A stretch of 64,000 nucleotides of DNA from Smallanthus sonchifolius (taxonomy: Eukaryota; Streptophyta; Magnoliopsida; Asterales; Asteraceae): assembly GCA_023525975.1 (NCBI GenBank), contig JAKNSE010000030.1:2643001-2707000 (forward strand), read 5' to 3'. The position numbers and the translations under genes were made by a program. Shown here piece after piece: positions 41,917 through 54,238 of this stretch (its first letter is position 1; each line of letters starts with the position of its first letter). Below the pieces are notes generated by a model. That model was not told where the DNA came from and ran no database searches. It was given only the letters and a program-made list of their open reading frames with translations.

Positions 41917-44900
41917 TTAATCAGTACCTTTCGTGTTTGCCGTTGAGTGCTTGAAAAGCTGAGGATATTTCTTCATCATCTGATCCTCTCGCTCCCATGT
42001 GAACTCCGGTCCACGTTTCGAGTTTGAGCGAACTCTAACAACTGGGATTTTGCTGTGCTTAAGTGTTTTAACCTCACGGTCCATAATTTCAACTTGTTCC
42101 TCTATGAAACGTAACTGCTCATCGATTTCCAACTCCTTGAGTGGAACCACTAGTGTCTCATCAGATAGGCATTTCTTAAGGTTTGAAACATGAAAGACAT
42201 TGTGTAATCCATTGAGTTCATCTCGAAGGTTCAGTTGATACGCAACCGGACCAATCATTTTCACTATCTCAAATGGTCCAACATAACGCGGGTTTAGCTT
42301 GCCCCGTTTTCCGAAACGGTTCACACCTTTCCAAGGTGAAACTTTTAATAACACTCTGTCACCCACCTGAAACTCTAATGGTTTTCTGCGTTTGTCTGCA
42401 TAGCTATTTTGACGGTCACGAGCTGCCGCCATACAGTTTCGAATTTGCACAATCTTTTCAGAAGTTTCGTGCACAAGTTCAGGGCCTGTAATTTGGCTAT
42501 CTCCAACTTCAGCCCAATAGAGAGGTGATCGGTATTTCCGTCCATATAACACCTCGAACGGTGCTGCCTGGATGCTAGTATGGTAGCTATTATTATAAGA
42601 GAACTCCACCAAGGGTAGGTGAGTCTCCCAACTATTTCCGCAATCGATTACGCAAGCCCATAGCATGTCCTCTAGGGTTGGAATTGTACGCTCACTCTTG
42701 CCATCAGTTTGGGGATGGTATGCTGTGCTCATATCCAGACGCGTACCCAGAGATTTCTGTAGGAATTGCCCGAAGCGCGAAGTAAATCGAGCGTCTCTAT
42801 CTGAAATGATTGAAACTGGCACCCCATGCCGAGAGACTACTTCCTTAAGATAAATGCGGGTTAACTTCTCCATTTTGTCAGTTTCCTTGATAGCAAGGAA
42901 GTGTGCGGATTTGGTAAAGTGATCCACTATCACCTAGATTGTGTCACATCCAGAAGGGGTTCGGGGTAATTTGGTGATAAAATCCATGGAAATCTGCTCC
43001 CATTTCCACATCAGGATTTCCGGTTGTTGGAGTAATCTGGATGGCTTTTGGAACTCCATCTTGAACTTTGAACAAGTTAGGAACTTGCTCACATAGGTGG
43101 CTATGTCGGCTTTCATGTTCGGCCACCAATCCAACACCGTTAGATCATGGTACATTTTGTCAGATCCCGGATGAACAGAGTATCGGGATTTGTGAGCTTC
43201 ATCCATAACAAGCTCTCTCAGGTTTCCATACACTGGAATCCATATTCGCTCCATGAAATAGCGAATACCATCGGATTTAACTTCCAGTTGTTTCTCCGTA
43301 CCACGGGTGGCTTCCAACGTTAAGTTCTCTTCTTTTAAGGATTCAAGTTGAGCATTACGGATTTGTTCTGGTAATCCTGTATGAATAGTGAGTTGCAACG
43401 CTCGAACTCGTCGGGGTTTGGTTTCTTTTCTGCTTAGAGCATCGGTACCAAGTTAGCCTTGCCTGGCTGGTACTTGATGGCACAATCATAATCATTTAAG
43501 AGTTCCATCCAGCGATGCTGTCGCATGTTCAACTCTTTCTATTCGAATATGTGCCGGAGACTCTTGTGATCGGTGTAAATGGTGCACTTGGTACCGTACA
43601 AGTAGTGTCTCCGGATTTTCAGCGCAAATACCACGGCTCCCAACTCCAAGTCATGAGTCGTGTAGTTTTTTCTCGTGGACTTTCAATTGCCGAGAAGCGA
43701 ATGCGATAAATTTCTCGCGTTACATTAGCACACAACCGAGACCCTGGATAGAAGCATCGCAATACACTATGAAGTCCTCTATTCCGTCTAGCAGAGATTG
43801 GGTGGGTGTGCTACAGAGTTTCAGCTTCAGAAGTTGGAATGCTGAATCTTGAGTTTCGCTCCAGGTATACGGTTTACCTTTTTGAGTTAAGGCGGTGAGA
43901 GGTTGAGAGATCTTAGAAAATCCCTCTATTAATCGGCGGTAGTAGCCAGCCAATCCCAAAAATTATCGCACCTCTGTCGGAGTCGTTGGTACTGCCCAAT
44001 TCTTAATGGCTTTTACTTTGGATGGATCAACATGGATTCCCTTCTCATTAACTACATGTCTAAGAAATTGAACCTCGCGAATCCAAAAATTGCATTTGGA
44101 AAACTTAGCATATAGCTGCTCCTGTCTTAGCAATTCAAGAATTAAGCGCAAGTGCTCTTCGTGTTCTTCCTTACTCTTAGAATAGATAAGGATATCGTCA
44201 ATGAAAACGATGACGAATTGGTCGACGTAGGGTTTACACACACGGTTCATGAGGTCCATGAACACCACGGGTGCGTTGGTTAATCCAAATGGCATGACCA
44301 AAAACTCGTAATGGCCGTACCGGGTTCTGAAAGCGGTTTTGGATATATCTTCATCACGAACTCGCAGCTGATGATATCCAGATCTTAAATCCATTTTTGA
44401 ATAGACATTCGACCCTTGAAGTTGGTCGAATAGATCGTCAATGCGGGGAAGTGGGTAGCGGTTCTTGATAGTGACCTTGTTCAGCTCTCGGTAATCAATA
44501 CACATGCGGAAAGTCCCATACTTCTTTTTGACAAATAGGACTGGGGCTCCCCATGGTGATGAACTGGGTCGGATGAAACCCTTATCCAACAGTTCTTGCA
44601 ACTGTGTGGATAACTCATGCAACTCACTTGGTGCAAGTCTATAAGGTGCTCTGGCAATAGGGGCTGCTCCGGGTGTTAGATCGATTTGGAATTCGACCTG
44701 TCGATGGGGTGGAAGACCGGGTAAGTCTTCAAGAAAAACTTCTGGGAAGTCGCGAACAATAGGGATATCTGTAAGTTTCTTCTCCTCGGAAGGTTTGTCA
44801 GCGATAAGGGCTAGTATCGCGGTATGACCCTTGCGTAGACATTTCTGCACCTTCATATAAGATATGATGCCCATGACGGCACCACTCTTCTCGCCTTTTA

Positions 44901-46538
44901 CAGAAGGGATCTCTCCACTAGCTAGGGAATATGAACAATTTTATCTTTACAGATGACCTCAGCTTGGTTTTTAGATAACCAATCCATGCCAACAATTATG
45001 TCAAAATTGCCGAGTGTAACTGGCATGAGAGCGATGTCAAGTTTGTGACCAGATAATCCTAACTTACATCCCTCAAGGATATGAGTTGCCTCGATTAGCT
45101 TACGTAAGCTATTTCTATGGAATATTTGTGCTCTAACTGGGTTGTGGTCATCTCTAGCAGTTTACTAAAGTTCTCAAAAATAAAACTCCTATCGGCACCG
45201 GTATCAAATAGTACAGAAGCAAAATGATCGTTTAAAGGAAACATATCGGTAACAACGTTGTGGTCCTTTCGGGCTTCTCCTGAGCCGATCGCGAAGGACC
45301 GACCCTTCGCACCATTTCCATTATTATTCCCATTACCACCCTGATGGTTATTGCCATTACCGTTCCCATTTCCAGTTTTCTTCAGCAGAGGGCAGTCCCT
45401 TTTAAAATGCCCCTCTTTACCGCACTCAAAGCATCCCTTGGGTGCGTCACCGGTTGGTGTCTGTTTAGCCTGCAGATCTCCTCGACAATCCTTAGCTGAA
45501 TGACCCATTTTTCCGCACCGTTGACAATGGTACCTGTCACAAGCTCCAGTGTGATGAAAGTTACATTTGTTTCACTTTGGGTACTTACCAGCATAGGTAC
45601 CCTGATTTTGCTGAGCAGAGTTTGACTGTGAAGTATTCTTGGTATGCTCGAACTTTCGATGTTGCTGCTGTGCGGGTAGATTAAACTGAGAAGACTTGGA
45701 GTGCGTACTTTTAAACTTACGCTTGTTATCAGTTACCTTAGAAGCTGATTTCCTAGGAGGTAATGTACCTTGGGCAACTGCCTGATCGGTCAATTTGTGG
45801 GCTAGCTGAATAGTTTGCTGGACAGTGGTGGGGTTGTAGGATGTCACCATGCTCTGGATTTGAGGAACTAGGCCCTAGATATACATCTCAATCTGCTTGT
45901 TGACTGGGGTCACCATCTGTGGGCACAAAGTAGCTAGCTCATGAGAGCGGGTGGTGTAGGCTTCGATCTCAGACCCTTCCATTTTGAGATTCCAGAACTC
46001 AACCTCAAGTTTCTGCACCTCGTCGCGAGGGCAGTACTCTTCTTTCAACATATTCTTAAATTCCTCCCATGGCAAAGCGTTTGCCATTTCCAAAGTTAGC
46101 ATTTGTATCTGGGAGTTCCACCAGGTAAGGGCTGGACCCTCTAGTGTGCCAGATGCATACTTCACCTGGTTATTCGGCGGGCAATTACACATGGAAAAGA
46201 CCGACTCGGATTTCTCCAGCTAGTGAAGTAAACCGACTGCTCCTTCAGCTCCACTAAACGTGTGGTGCTTGCAGTCCATGAAGGTCTTGTAGGTGTAGAC
46301 CTGCTGATTGTTGTTCGGTCCTAGATAAAATATAAAGAATGTGTTTAGGAATATTGGATTCGGTAATGAGTTTAGAATGAGTGCTGACTCACTAGAGTCG
46401 AAAAATGATAAATTTACCTCCAGCTGGGTTGGCTGCTAAAGCTTCAGCCACACGTTCGTTAATCAAAGCGGTGAGTTTTGCTGCGGTCATACTGATGTTA
46501 CCGCGTCCGCTGTTACGTCCACCTCGTCGTCCAAACAT
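41917..46538 (-). pseudogene. gag-pol: gag-pol of E2a, spliced gag; inactive
   Basis: Exon 1 (46538-46418) starts ATG and encodes MFGRRGGRNSGRGNIS and a short helix. After a 97-bp intron, exon 2 (from 46320) continues in frame through the gag core (a TAG replaces Trp near 46220), zinc knuckles, protease (FDTGADRSF), RT with FIDD, RNase H, integrase (HHCC has lost one Cys: SKFLTCSK) and chromodomain to 41917. A net frameshift lies between 45095 and 44874. Stops include 43963 and 43539-43541, and 42934 just after the first integrase aspartate. The final 338 codons (42933-41917) are open. Confidence 0.9.
46321..46417 (-). other. gag intron of E2a (97 bp, GT-AG, phase 1)
   Basis: Donor GGAG|GTAAAT and acceptor TTTTATCTAG|GACCG on the minus strand. 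Unspliced, the frame stops within 12 codons at TAG. Spliced, both gag parts join in frame. The donor is also intact in the E2b copy (53095-53094), and the acceptor in E1 (27405). AT-rich with C-T tracts, at the short end for plant introns. Confidence 0.75.
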
Positions 46539-46785
46539 GATCTTTACATTCACAAATATACAATAATGAGAAAAATATATCGCATATTATCATCATACAA
46601 GTACAAGTAAATAAAAGAAAATTAAACCACAACATCTAACATTTCAATAATAATACTTGATAAAATAAATTGTAAAGGCTATAAAGTACTTTCAATCAAA
46701 CATCAAAATCCAGAAACATCTGTTGGATGGGAACAACCCTGCCCATCTAGGTTTAAATAAAGCAAATAACTAAGATGATAGTCTG

Positions 46786-47450
46786 TCAATCATCATCACT
46801 GCCAACTGAAGTCACATCAGAAACAACATCATCATCCTCATCCTGCTCTCCCTCGAGCTCATCCTCCTGCGCAACCTCCGCGGCGTTGGCAGCCTCGACC
46901 TGTCCCTCAAGATGATCAATCCTAGCTCCCACTGCCTCGAGGTTAAGGTGTTGCATGTTCACTTGTGCCTGCAGCTCATGGAATGCTGTCGCAAGGTTGT
47001 CTTGTACAGTATTTAATCTAACTTGATTCTTAATCAGCTTCTCTACCCTCTGATAGTCTTGTATCCACGCTGCAACAACCCGGTGATCTCACCTGCAGCA
47101 TCACGCATGTTGCCTATCTCTCTGTCCATCTTAGCTACGAAGGAAGATAAAACCTGCTCGAGTAGATACCTCAGCAGTGGCAAGACTCGCGAAGACGAAC
47201 AGGAAGAAGAAGGAATGTCAGCAGTGAGTGGGGGTGGGACCTGCTCCTCGCGGATCCAGCTCCTGATCCTATTGGGATACCAATCCGAGTCCTGCGTGTT
47301 GTCTCCGACACGCACGTGAAAAGGCTCGTCACGCACTATAGCATCATCGATAGGTGTCAACCTCTGCCTCTTAGGCTCTGGTGAAGGTACTGTGGGAACC
47401 TCGGGTTCCGGATCGACTAGGGATGTAGGTGACCTTGGTGAAGAAGACAT
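46786..47450 (-). pseudogene. Leader ORF0 of E2a, one 1-bp deletion
   Basis: Same protein as E1 ORF0 (MSSSPRSPTSLVDPEPEVPT to SDDD). A single base is missing near 47054 (CTGATAGTC against CTGATCAGTC), shifting the frame after GLLQRGYKT. The E1 stop at its residue 167 is a Gln codon here. So the ancestral frame was about 221 codons. Confidence 0.6.
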
Positions 47451-47559
47451 TTCCTATAGTGTGATGAGTAAGTGACATGTATGAGTGTAAGTTTTGTGTA
47501 ACTAATGCATGTGTGTGGTTATAGTCTAGTATGCAAATCCTAGTTCACTAGAACCAATG

Positions 47560-47571
47560 GCTCTGATACCA
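47560..47571 (-). promoter_or_regulatory. Primer-binding site of E2a (tRNA-iMet)
   Basis: TGGTATCAGAGC on the minus strand, three bases from the truncated LTR. Confidence 0.92.
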
Positions 47572-47574
47572 ATC

Positions 47575-48695
47575 TGTCACACCCTCAAAATCCACCTGCG
47601 GGGTTTTACCGCGCAGCGCGTGACATACCCGAATCTCAGTCATTAGTTACACGGAACGACTCTATATGAATTTAAATAAATACTAATGCTGCTCATATTC
47701 ACGAGACAACAAAAGCTTAAGTTTGAAAACGTTGCGGAAGCGTAAATAAAATACAAATGCAAGAATAGTCAAATGCGCAAAACACCGCGCCCAAACCAAA
47801 GTAAATAATAGAAATAAATAAGTTTGAAATTGTTTGCGAAAACCATGCTCAGACCATGCATCCTAATCTTGTGTGTACCTTAGCGATCTGAGAAAGACAT
47901 GCTAAAAGTGTCAACACAATGGTTGGTGAGTTCATAGAGATGTAAGAAATTAAAAAGTTCGATGTTTGCTAGATGATGTAATTTATGTATACCGATAGAT
48001 AGCTAGTCTATGTCATGCTACTACAAGTGTTCGAAACCGAAGCTGACTGTTTGTGTTTGTTTGCCTTCCGCCATGTCTACCGAACAATGGCAAATGTCTA
48101 GGCTAATCTTACACCCGTTCGACCTCCGGTCAAGTTAGCGTGACTAACTCGGGTGGGGCTTGTCAAAACCCAGTAGTACTACTCAAAATCACCTCGCTAT
48201 GTTCCAATACTAACGGTTCGAGAATGTAAGGACTTGTTGGTATGTTTGCACTTTAGTAAGCAAGCGATAATACAATAATACAAAACCCATAATGTTTGCG
48301 TGCATGCTTTCTCCCCAAAAAAGAAAGTAAGTAAAGATAGGGACCATGAAACTCACCTGAGTGTGTATGCAAGTGAAAGCTAAGTAAAACAGTTGAACCT
48401 CTAATTGCCACCTATAATTCCTAGTCTATAAGTGTGTGTTCTTGCAAGTAGATATGAACCCTTAGTATCCAAACAATACTAATGTTTAAGTGTTTTGAAA
48501 AATTTACAAGTTTGACTCAAGTTTGACCTGACGACCCATTAGTGACACGTTGTAAGTAATTATGTTTGCTTAGTATAATATTACCACATTATACACAATG
48601 ATCATACTGTAGCACTTTGTAACAAATCCTATTTGTTCTAACAAACAAGTACGGTTTCCATAAATAGCAAGTTTCCAAAAATAGCAGATTTCCAT
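47575..48695 (-). repeat. Middle LTR of E2, truncated
   Basis: The first 1.1 kb on the plus strand (3' part in element orientation) of a family E LTR. It ends inside TTTCCATAAATAGC at the CCAT shared with integrase-region sequence. About 1.6 kb of LTR and about 200 bp of internal sequence are missing. Confidence 0.92.
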
Positions 48696-51600
48696 GTGAA
48701 CTCCTGTCCACGTTTCGAATTCGAGCGAACTCTAACAATTGGGATTTTGTGGTGCTTGAGTGTTTTAACCTCACGGTCCATAATTTCAACTTGTTACTCT
48801 ATGAAACGTAACTGCTCATCGATTTCCAACTACTCGAGTGGAACCACTAGTGTCTCATCAGATAGGCATTTCTTAAGGTTTGAAACATGAAAGACATTGT
48901 GTTCTCCATTGAGTTCATCTGGTAGGTTCAGTTGATACGCAACCGGACCAATCCTTTTCACTATCTCAAATGGTCCAACATAACGCGGGTTTAGCTTGCC
49001 CCGTTTTCTGAAATGGATCACACCTTTCCAAGGTGAAACTTTTAATAACACTCTGTCACCCACCTGAAACTCTAACGGTTTTCTGCGTTTGTCTGCATAG
49101 CTCTTTTGACGGTCACGAGCTGCCGCCATACAGTTTCGAATTTGCACAATCTTTTCAGAAGTTTCGTGCACAAGTTCAGGGCCTGTAATTTGGCTAACTC
49201 CAACTTTAGCCCAAAAGAGAGGTGATCTGTATTTCCGTCCATATAATACCTCGAACGGTGCTTCCTGGATGCTAGTATGGTAGCTATTTTTATAAGAGAC
49301 TTCCACCAAGGGTAGCTGAGTCTCCCAACTATTTCCGAAATCGATTACGCAAGCCCGTAGCATGTCCTCTAGGGTTTGAATTGTACGATCACTCTTGCCA
49401 TCAGTTTGGGGATGGTATGCTGTGCTCATATCCAGACGCGTACCAAGAGATTTCTGTAGGGATTGCGAGAAGCGCGAAGTAAATCGAGCGTCTCTATCTG
49501 AAATGATTGAAACTGGCACTCCATGACGAGAGACTACTTCCTTAAGATAAATGCGGGTTAGCTTCTCCATTTTGTCAGTTTCCTTGATAGCAAGGAAGTG
49601 TGCGGATTTGGTTAAGCGATACACTGTCACCTAGATTGTGTCACATCCAGAAGGGGTTCGGGGTAATTTGGTGATAAAATCCATGGAAATCTGCTCCCAT
49701 TTCCACTTCAGGATTTCTGGTTGTTGGAGTAATCTAGATGGCTTTTGGTACTCCATCTTGACCTTTGAACAAGTTAGGAACTTGCTCACATAGGTGGCTA
49801 TGTCGGCTTTCATGTTCGGCCACCAATACAACACCTTTAGATCGTGGTACATTTTGTCAGACCCCGGATGAATAGAGTATCGGGATTTGTGAGCTTCATC
49901 CATAACAAGCTCTCTCAGGTTTCCATACACTAGAATCCATATTCGCTCCACGAAATAGCGAATACCATCGGATTTAACTTCCAGTTGTTTCTCCATACCA
50001 CGGGTGGGTTCCAACGTTAAGTTCTCTTCTTTTAAGGATTCAAGTTGAGCATTACGGATTTGTTCGGGTAATCCTACATGAATAGTGAGCTGCAACGCTC
50101 GAACTCGTCGGGGTTTGTTTCATTTCTGCTTAGAGCATCGGCTACCAAGTTAGCCTTGCCCGGATGGTACTTGATGGCACAATCATAATCATTTAAGAGT
50201 TCGATCCAGCGACGCTATCGCATGTTCAACTCTTTCAATTCGAATATGTGCTGGAGACTCTTGTGATCGGTGTAAATGGTGCACTTGGTACCGTACAAGT
50301 AGTGTCTCCAGATTTTCAGCGCAAATACCACGGCTCCCAACTCCAAGTCGTGAGTCGTGTAGTTTTTTCTCGTGGACTTTCAATTGCCGAGAAGCGTATG
50401 CGATAAATTTCTCGCGTTGCATTAGCACACAACTGAGACCCTGGATAGAAGCATCGCAATACACTATGAAGTCATCCATTCCCTCTAGCAGAGATTGGAT
50501 GGGTGCGCTACAGAGTTTCAGCTTCAGAAGTTGGAATGCTGAATCTTGAGTTTCGCTCCAGGTATACGGTTTACCTTTTTGAGTTAGGGCGGTGAGAGGT
50601 TGAGAGATCTTAGAAAATCCCTCTATTAATCGGCGGTAGTAGCCAGCCAATCCCAAAAATTATTGCACCTCTGTGGGAGTCGTTGGTGCTGCCCAATTCT
50701 TAATGGCTTCTACCTTGGATGGATCAACATGGATTCCCTTCTCATTGACTACATGTCCAAGAAATTGAACATCGCGAATCCAAAAATTGCATTTGGAAAA
50801 CTTAGCATATAGCTGCTCCTGTCTTAGTAGTTAAAGAATTAAGCGCAAGTGCTCTTCGTGTTCTTCCTTACTCGTAGAATAGATAAGGATATCTTCAATG
50901 AAAACGATGAAGAATTGGTCGACGTAGGGTTTACACACACGGTTCATGAGGTCCATGAACACCACGGGTGCGTTGGTTAATCCAAATGGCATGACCAAAA
51001 ACTCGTAATGGCCGTACCGGGTTCTGAAAGCGGTTTTGGATATATCTTCATCACGAACTCGCAGCTGATGATATCCAGATCTTAAATCGATTTTTGAATA
51101 GACATTCGACCCTTGAAGTTGGTCGAATAGATCGTCAATGCGGGGAAGTGGGTAGCGGTTCTTGATAGTGACCTTGTTCAACTCTCGGTAATCAATACAC
51201 ATGCGGAAAGTCCCATACTTCTTTTTGAAAAATAGGACTGGGGCTCCCCATGGTGATGAACTGGGTCGGATGAAACCCTTATCCAACAGTTCTTGCAACT
51301 GTGTGGATAACTCATGCAACTCACTTGGTGCAAGTCTATAAGGTGCTCTGGCAATAGGGGCTGCTCCAGGTGTTAGATCGATTTGTAATTCGACCTGTCT
51401 ATGGGGTGGAAGACCGGGTAAGTCTTCAGGAAAAACTTCTGGGAAGTCGCGAACAATAGGGATATCTGTAAGTTTCTTCTCCTCGGAAGGTTTGTCAGCG
51501 ACAAGGGCTAGTATCGCGGTATGACCCTTGCGTAGACATTTCTGCACCTTCATATAAGATATGATGCCCATGACGGCACCACTCTTCTCGCCTTTTACAG

Positions 51601-53216
51601 AAGGGATCTCTCCACTAGCTAGGGGAATACGAACAATTTTATCTTTACAGATGACCTCAGCTTGGTTTTTAGATAACCAATCCATGCCAACAATTATGTC
51701 AAAATTTCCAAGTGTAACTGGCATGAGATCGATGTCAAGTTTGTGACCATATAATCCTAACTTACATCCCTCAAGGATATGAGTTGCCTTGATTAGCTTA
51801 CCGTCAGCAATTTCTATGGAATATTTGTGCTCTAACTGGGTTGTGGACATCTCTATCTGTTTACTAAAGTTCTCAGAAATAAAACTCTTATCGGCACCGG
51901 TATCAAATAGTACAGAAGCAAAATGATCGTTTAAAGGAAACATACCGGTAACAACGTTGTGGTCCTTTCGAGCTTCTCCTGAGCCGATCACGAAGGACCG
52001 ACCCTTCGCACCATTTCCATTATTATTCCCATTACCACCCTAATGGTTATTACCATTACCGTTCCCATTTCCAGTTATCTTCAGCTGAGGGCAGTCCCTT
52101 TTAAAATGCCCCTCTTTACCGCACTCAAAGCATCCCTTGGGTGCGTCACCAGTTGGTGTCTGTTTAGCCTGCAGATCTCCTCGACAATCCTTAGCTGAAT
52201 GACCCATTTTTCCGCACCGTTGACAACGGTACCTGTCACAAGCTCCAGTGTGATGAAAGTTACATTTGTTGCACTTTGGGTACTTACCGGCATAGGTACC
52301 CTGATTTTGCTGAGCAGATTTTGACTGTGAAGTATTCTTGGTATGCTCGAACTTTCGATGTTGCTGCTGTGCGGGTGGATTAAACTGAGAAGACTTGGAG
52401 TGCGTACTTTTAAACTTACGATTTTTATCAGTTACCTTAGAAGCTGATTTCCTAGGAGGGAATGTACCTTGGGCAACTGCCTGATCGGTTAATTTGTGGG
52501 CTTGCCGAATAGTTTGCTGGACAGTGGTGGGGTTGTAGGACGTCACCATGCTCTGGATTTGAGGAACTATGCCCTCGATATACATCTCAATCCGCTTGTA
52601 CACTGGGGTCACCATGTGTGGGCACAAAGTAGCTAGCTCATGAGAGCGGGTGCTGTAGGCTTCGATCTCAGACCCTTCCATTTTGAGATTCCAGAACTCA
52701 ACCTCAAGTTTCTGCACCTCGTCGCGAGGGCAGTACTCTTCTTTCAACATATTCTTAAATTCCTCCCATGGCAAAGCGTTTGCCATTTCCAAAGTTAGCA
52801 TTTGTACATGGGAGTTCCACCCGGTAAGGGCTGGACCCTCTAGTGTGCCAGATGCATACTTCACCTGGTTATTCGGCGGGCAATTACACATGGCAAAGAC
52901 CGACTCGGATTCTCAATCTAGTGAAGTAAACCGACTGCTTCTTCAGCTCCACTAAACGTGTGGGGCTTGCAGTCCATGAAGGTCTTGTAGGTGCAGACGT
53001 GCTTGCAGTCCAAAGAATGTGTTTAGGAATACTCGATTCGGTAATGAGTTTAGAATGAGTGCTGACTCACTAGAGTCGACAAATGATAAATTTACCTCCA
53101 GCTAGGTTGGCTGCTAAAGCTTCAGCCACACGTTCGTTAATCAAAGCGGTGAGTTCTGCTACGGTCATACTGATGTTACCGCGTCCGCTGTTACGTCCAC
53201 CTCGTCGTCCAGACAT
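48696..53216 (-). pseudogene. gag-pol: gag-pol of E2b, 3' end deleted; inactive
   Basis: Exon 1 53216-53096 (ATG, MSGRRGG), intron donor intact at 53095, but a deletion near 53015 removes the acceptor and the start of exon 2. From 52891 to 48830 everything is in one frame without shifts, interrupted by stops at 52040, 50831, 50660-50662, 50189, 49631 and 48830. Zinc knuckles are intact (CQRCGKMGHSAKDC, CFECGKEGHFKRDC), as is the protease [11 protein letters not shown] catalytic motif is FIED in place of FIDD, a lethal-type change. Integrase has D, D, E motifs. The end of the chromodomain is lost at the 48695 junction. Confidence 0.9.
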
Positions 53217-53463
53217 GATCTTTACATTCACAAATATACAATAATGAGAAAAATATATTGCATATTATCATCATACAAGTACAAGTAAATAAAAGAAAAT
53301 TAAACCACAACATCTAACATTTCAATAATAATTCTTGATAAAATAAATTGTAAAGGCTATAAAGTACTTTCAATCAAACATCAAAATCCAGAAACTTCTG
53401 TTGGATGGGAACAACCCTGCCCATCTAGGTTTAAATAAAGCAAATAACTAAGATGATAGTCTG

Positions 53464-54098
53464 TCAATCATCATCACTGCCAACTGAAGTCACATCAGAA
53501 ACAGCATCATCATCCTCATCCGGCTCTGGCGTTGGCAGCCTCGACCTGTCCCTCCAGATGATCAATCCTAGCTCCCAATGCCTCGAGGTTAAGGTGCTGC
53601 ATGTTCACTTGTGTCTGCAGCTCATGGAATGCTGTCGCAAGGTTGTCTTGTACAGTATTTAATCTAACTTGATTCTTAATCAACTTCTCCACCCTCTGAT
53701 CAGTCTTGTATCCACGCTACAACAACCCGGTGATCTCACCTGCAGCCTCACGCATGTTGCCTATTTCTCTGTCCATCTTAGCTATGAAGGCAGATAAAAC
53801 CTGCTCGAGTGGATACCTCAGCGGTGGCAAGACTCGCGAAGACGAACAGGAAGAAGAAGGAATGTCAGCAGTGAGTGGGGGTGGGACCTGCTCCTCGCGG
53901 ATCCAGCTCCTGTTCCTATCGGGATACCAATCCCAGTCCTGCGTGTTGTCTCCGACACGCACGTGAAAAGGCTCGTCATGCACTATAGCATCATCGATAG
54001 GTGTCAACCTATGCCTCTTAGGCTCTGGTGAAGGTACTATGGGAACCTCGGGTTTCCTGATCGACTGGGGATGTAGGTGACCTTGATGAAGAAGACAT
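53464..54098 (-). pseudogene. Leader ORF0 of E2b, decayed
   Basis: Same leader protein as in E1 and E2a. It carries a frameshift near 54055 and a deletion of about 30 bp near 53525 in the acidic tail. The longest intact piece is 54007-53717. Confidence 0.55.
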
Positions 54099-54207
54099 TT
54101 CCTGTAGTGTGATGAGTAAGTGACATGTATGAGTGTAAGTGTTGTGTAACTAATGCATGTGTGTGGTTATAGTCTACTATGCAAATCCTAGTTCACTAGA
54201 ACCAATG

Positions 54208-54219
54208 GCTCTGATACCA
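54208..54219 (-). promoter_or_regulatory. Primer-binding site of E2b (tRNA-iMet)
   Basis: TGGTATCAGAGC on the minus strand. The LTR that should follow is reduced to TGTCACACTCTCAAAG (54223-54238). Confidence 0.9.
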
Positions 54220-54238
54220 ATCTGTCACACTCTCAAAG

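Larger units (their letters stand above)
39214..54238 (-). mobile_element. Family E composite (E2): LTR, internal a, truncated LTR, internal b, LTR stub
   Basis: Sits at the same TTATT site as E1 (39209-39213). In plus order: LTR 39214-41798, first internal region 41799-47574, LTR cut at 48695, second internal region 48696-54222 lacking its 3' end, and 16 bp of LTR (54223-54238). The central join at 48692-48695 shares CCAT between LTR and integrase-chromodomain sequence. A tandem LTR array collapsed by deletion explains it. Confidence 0.9.
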
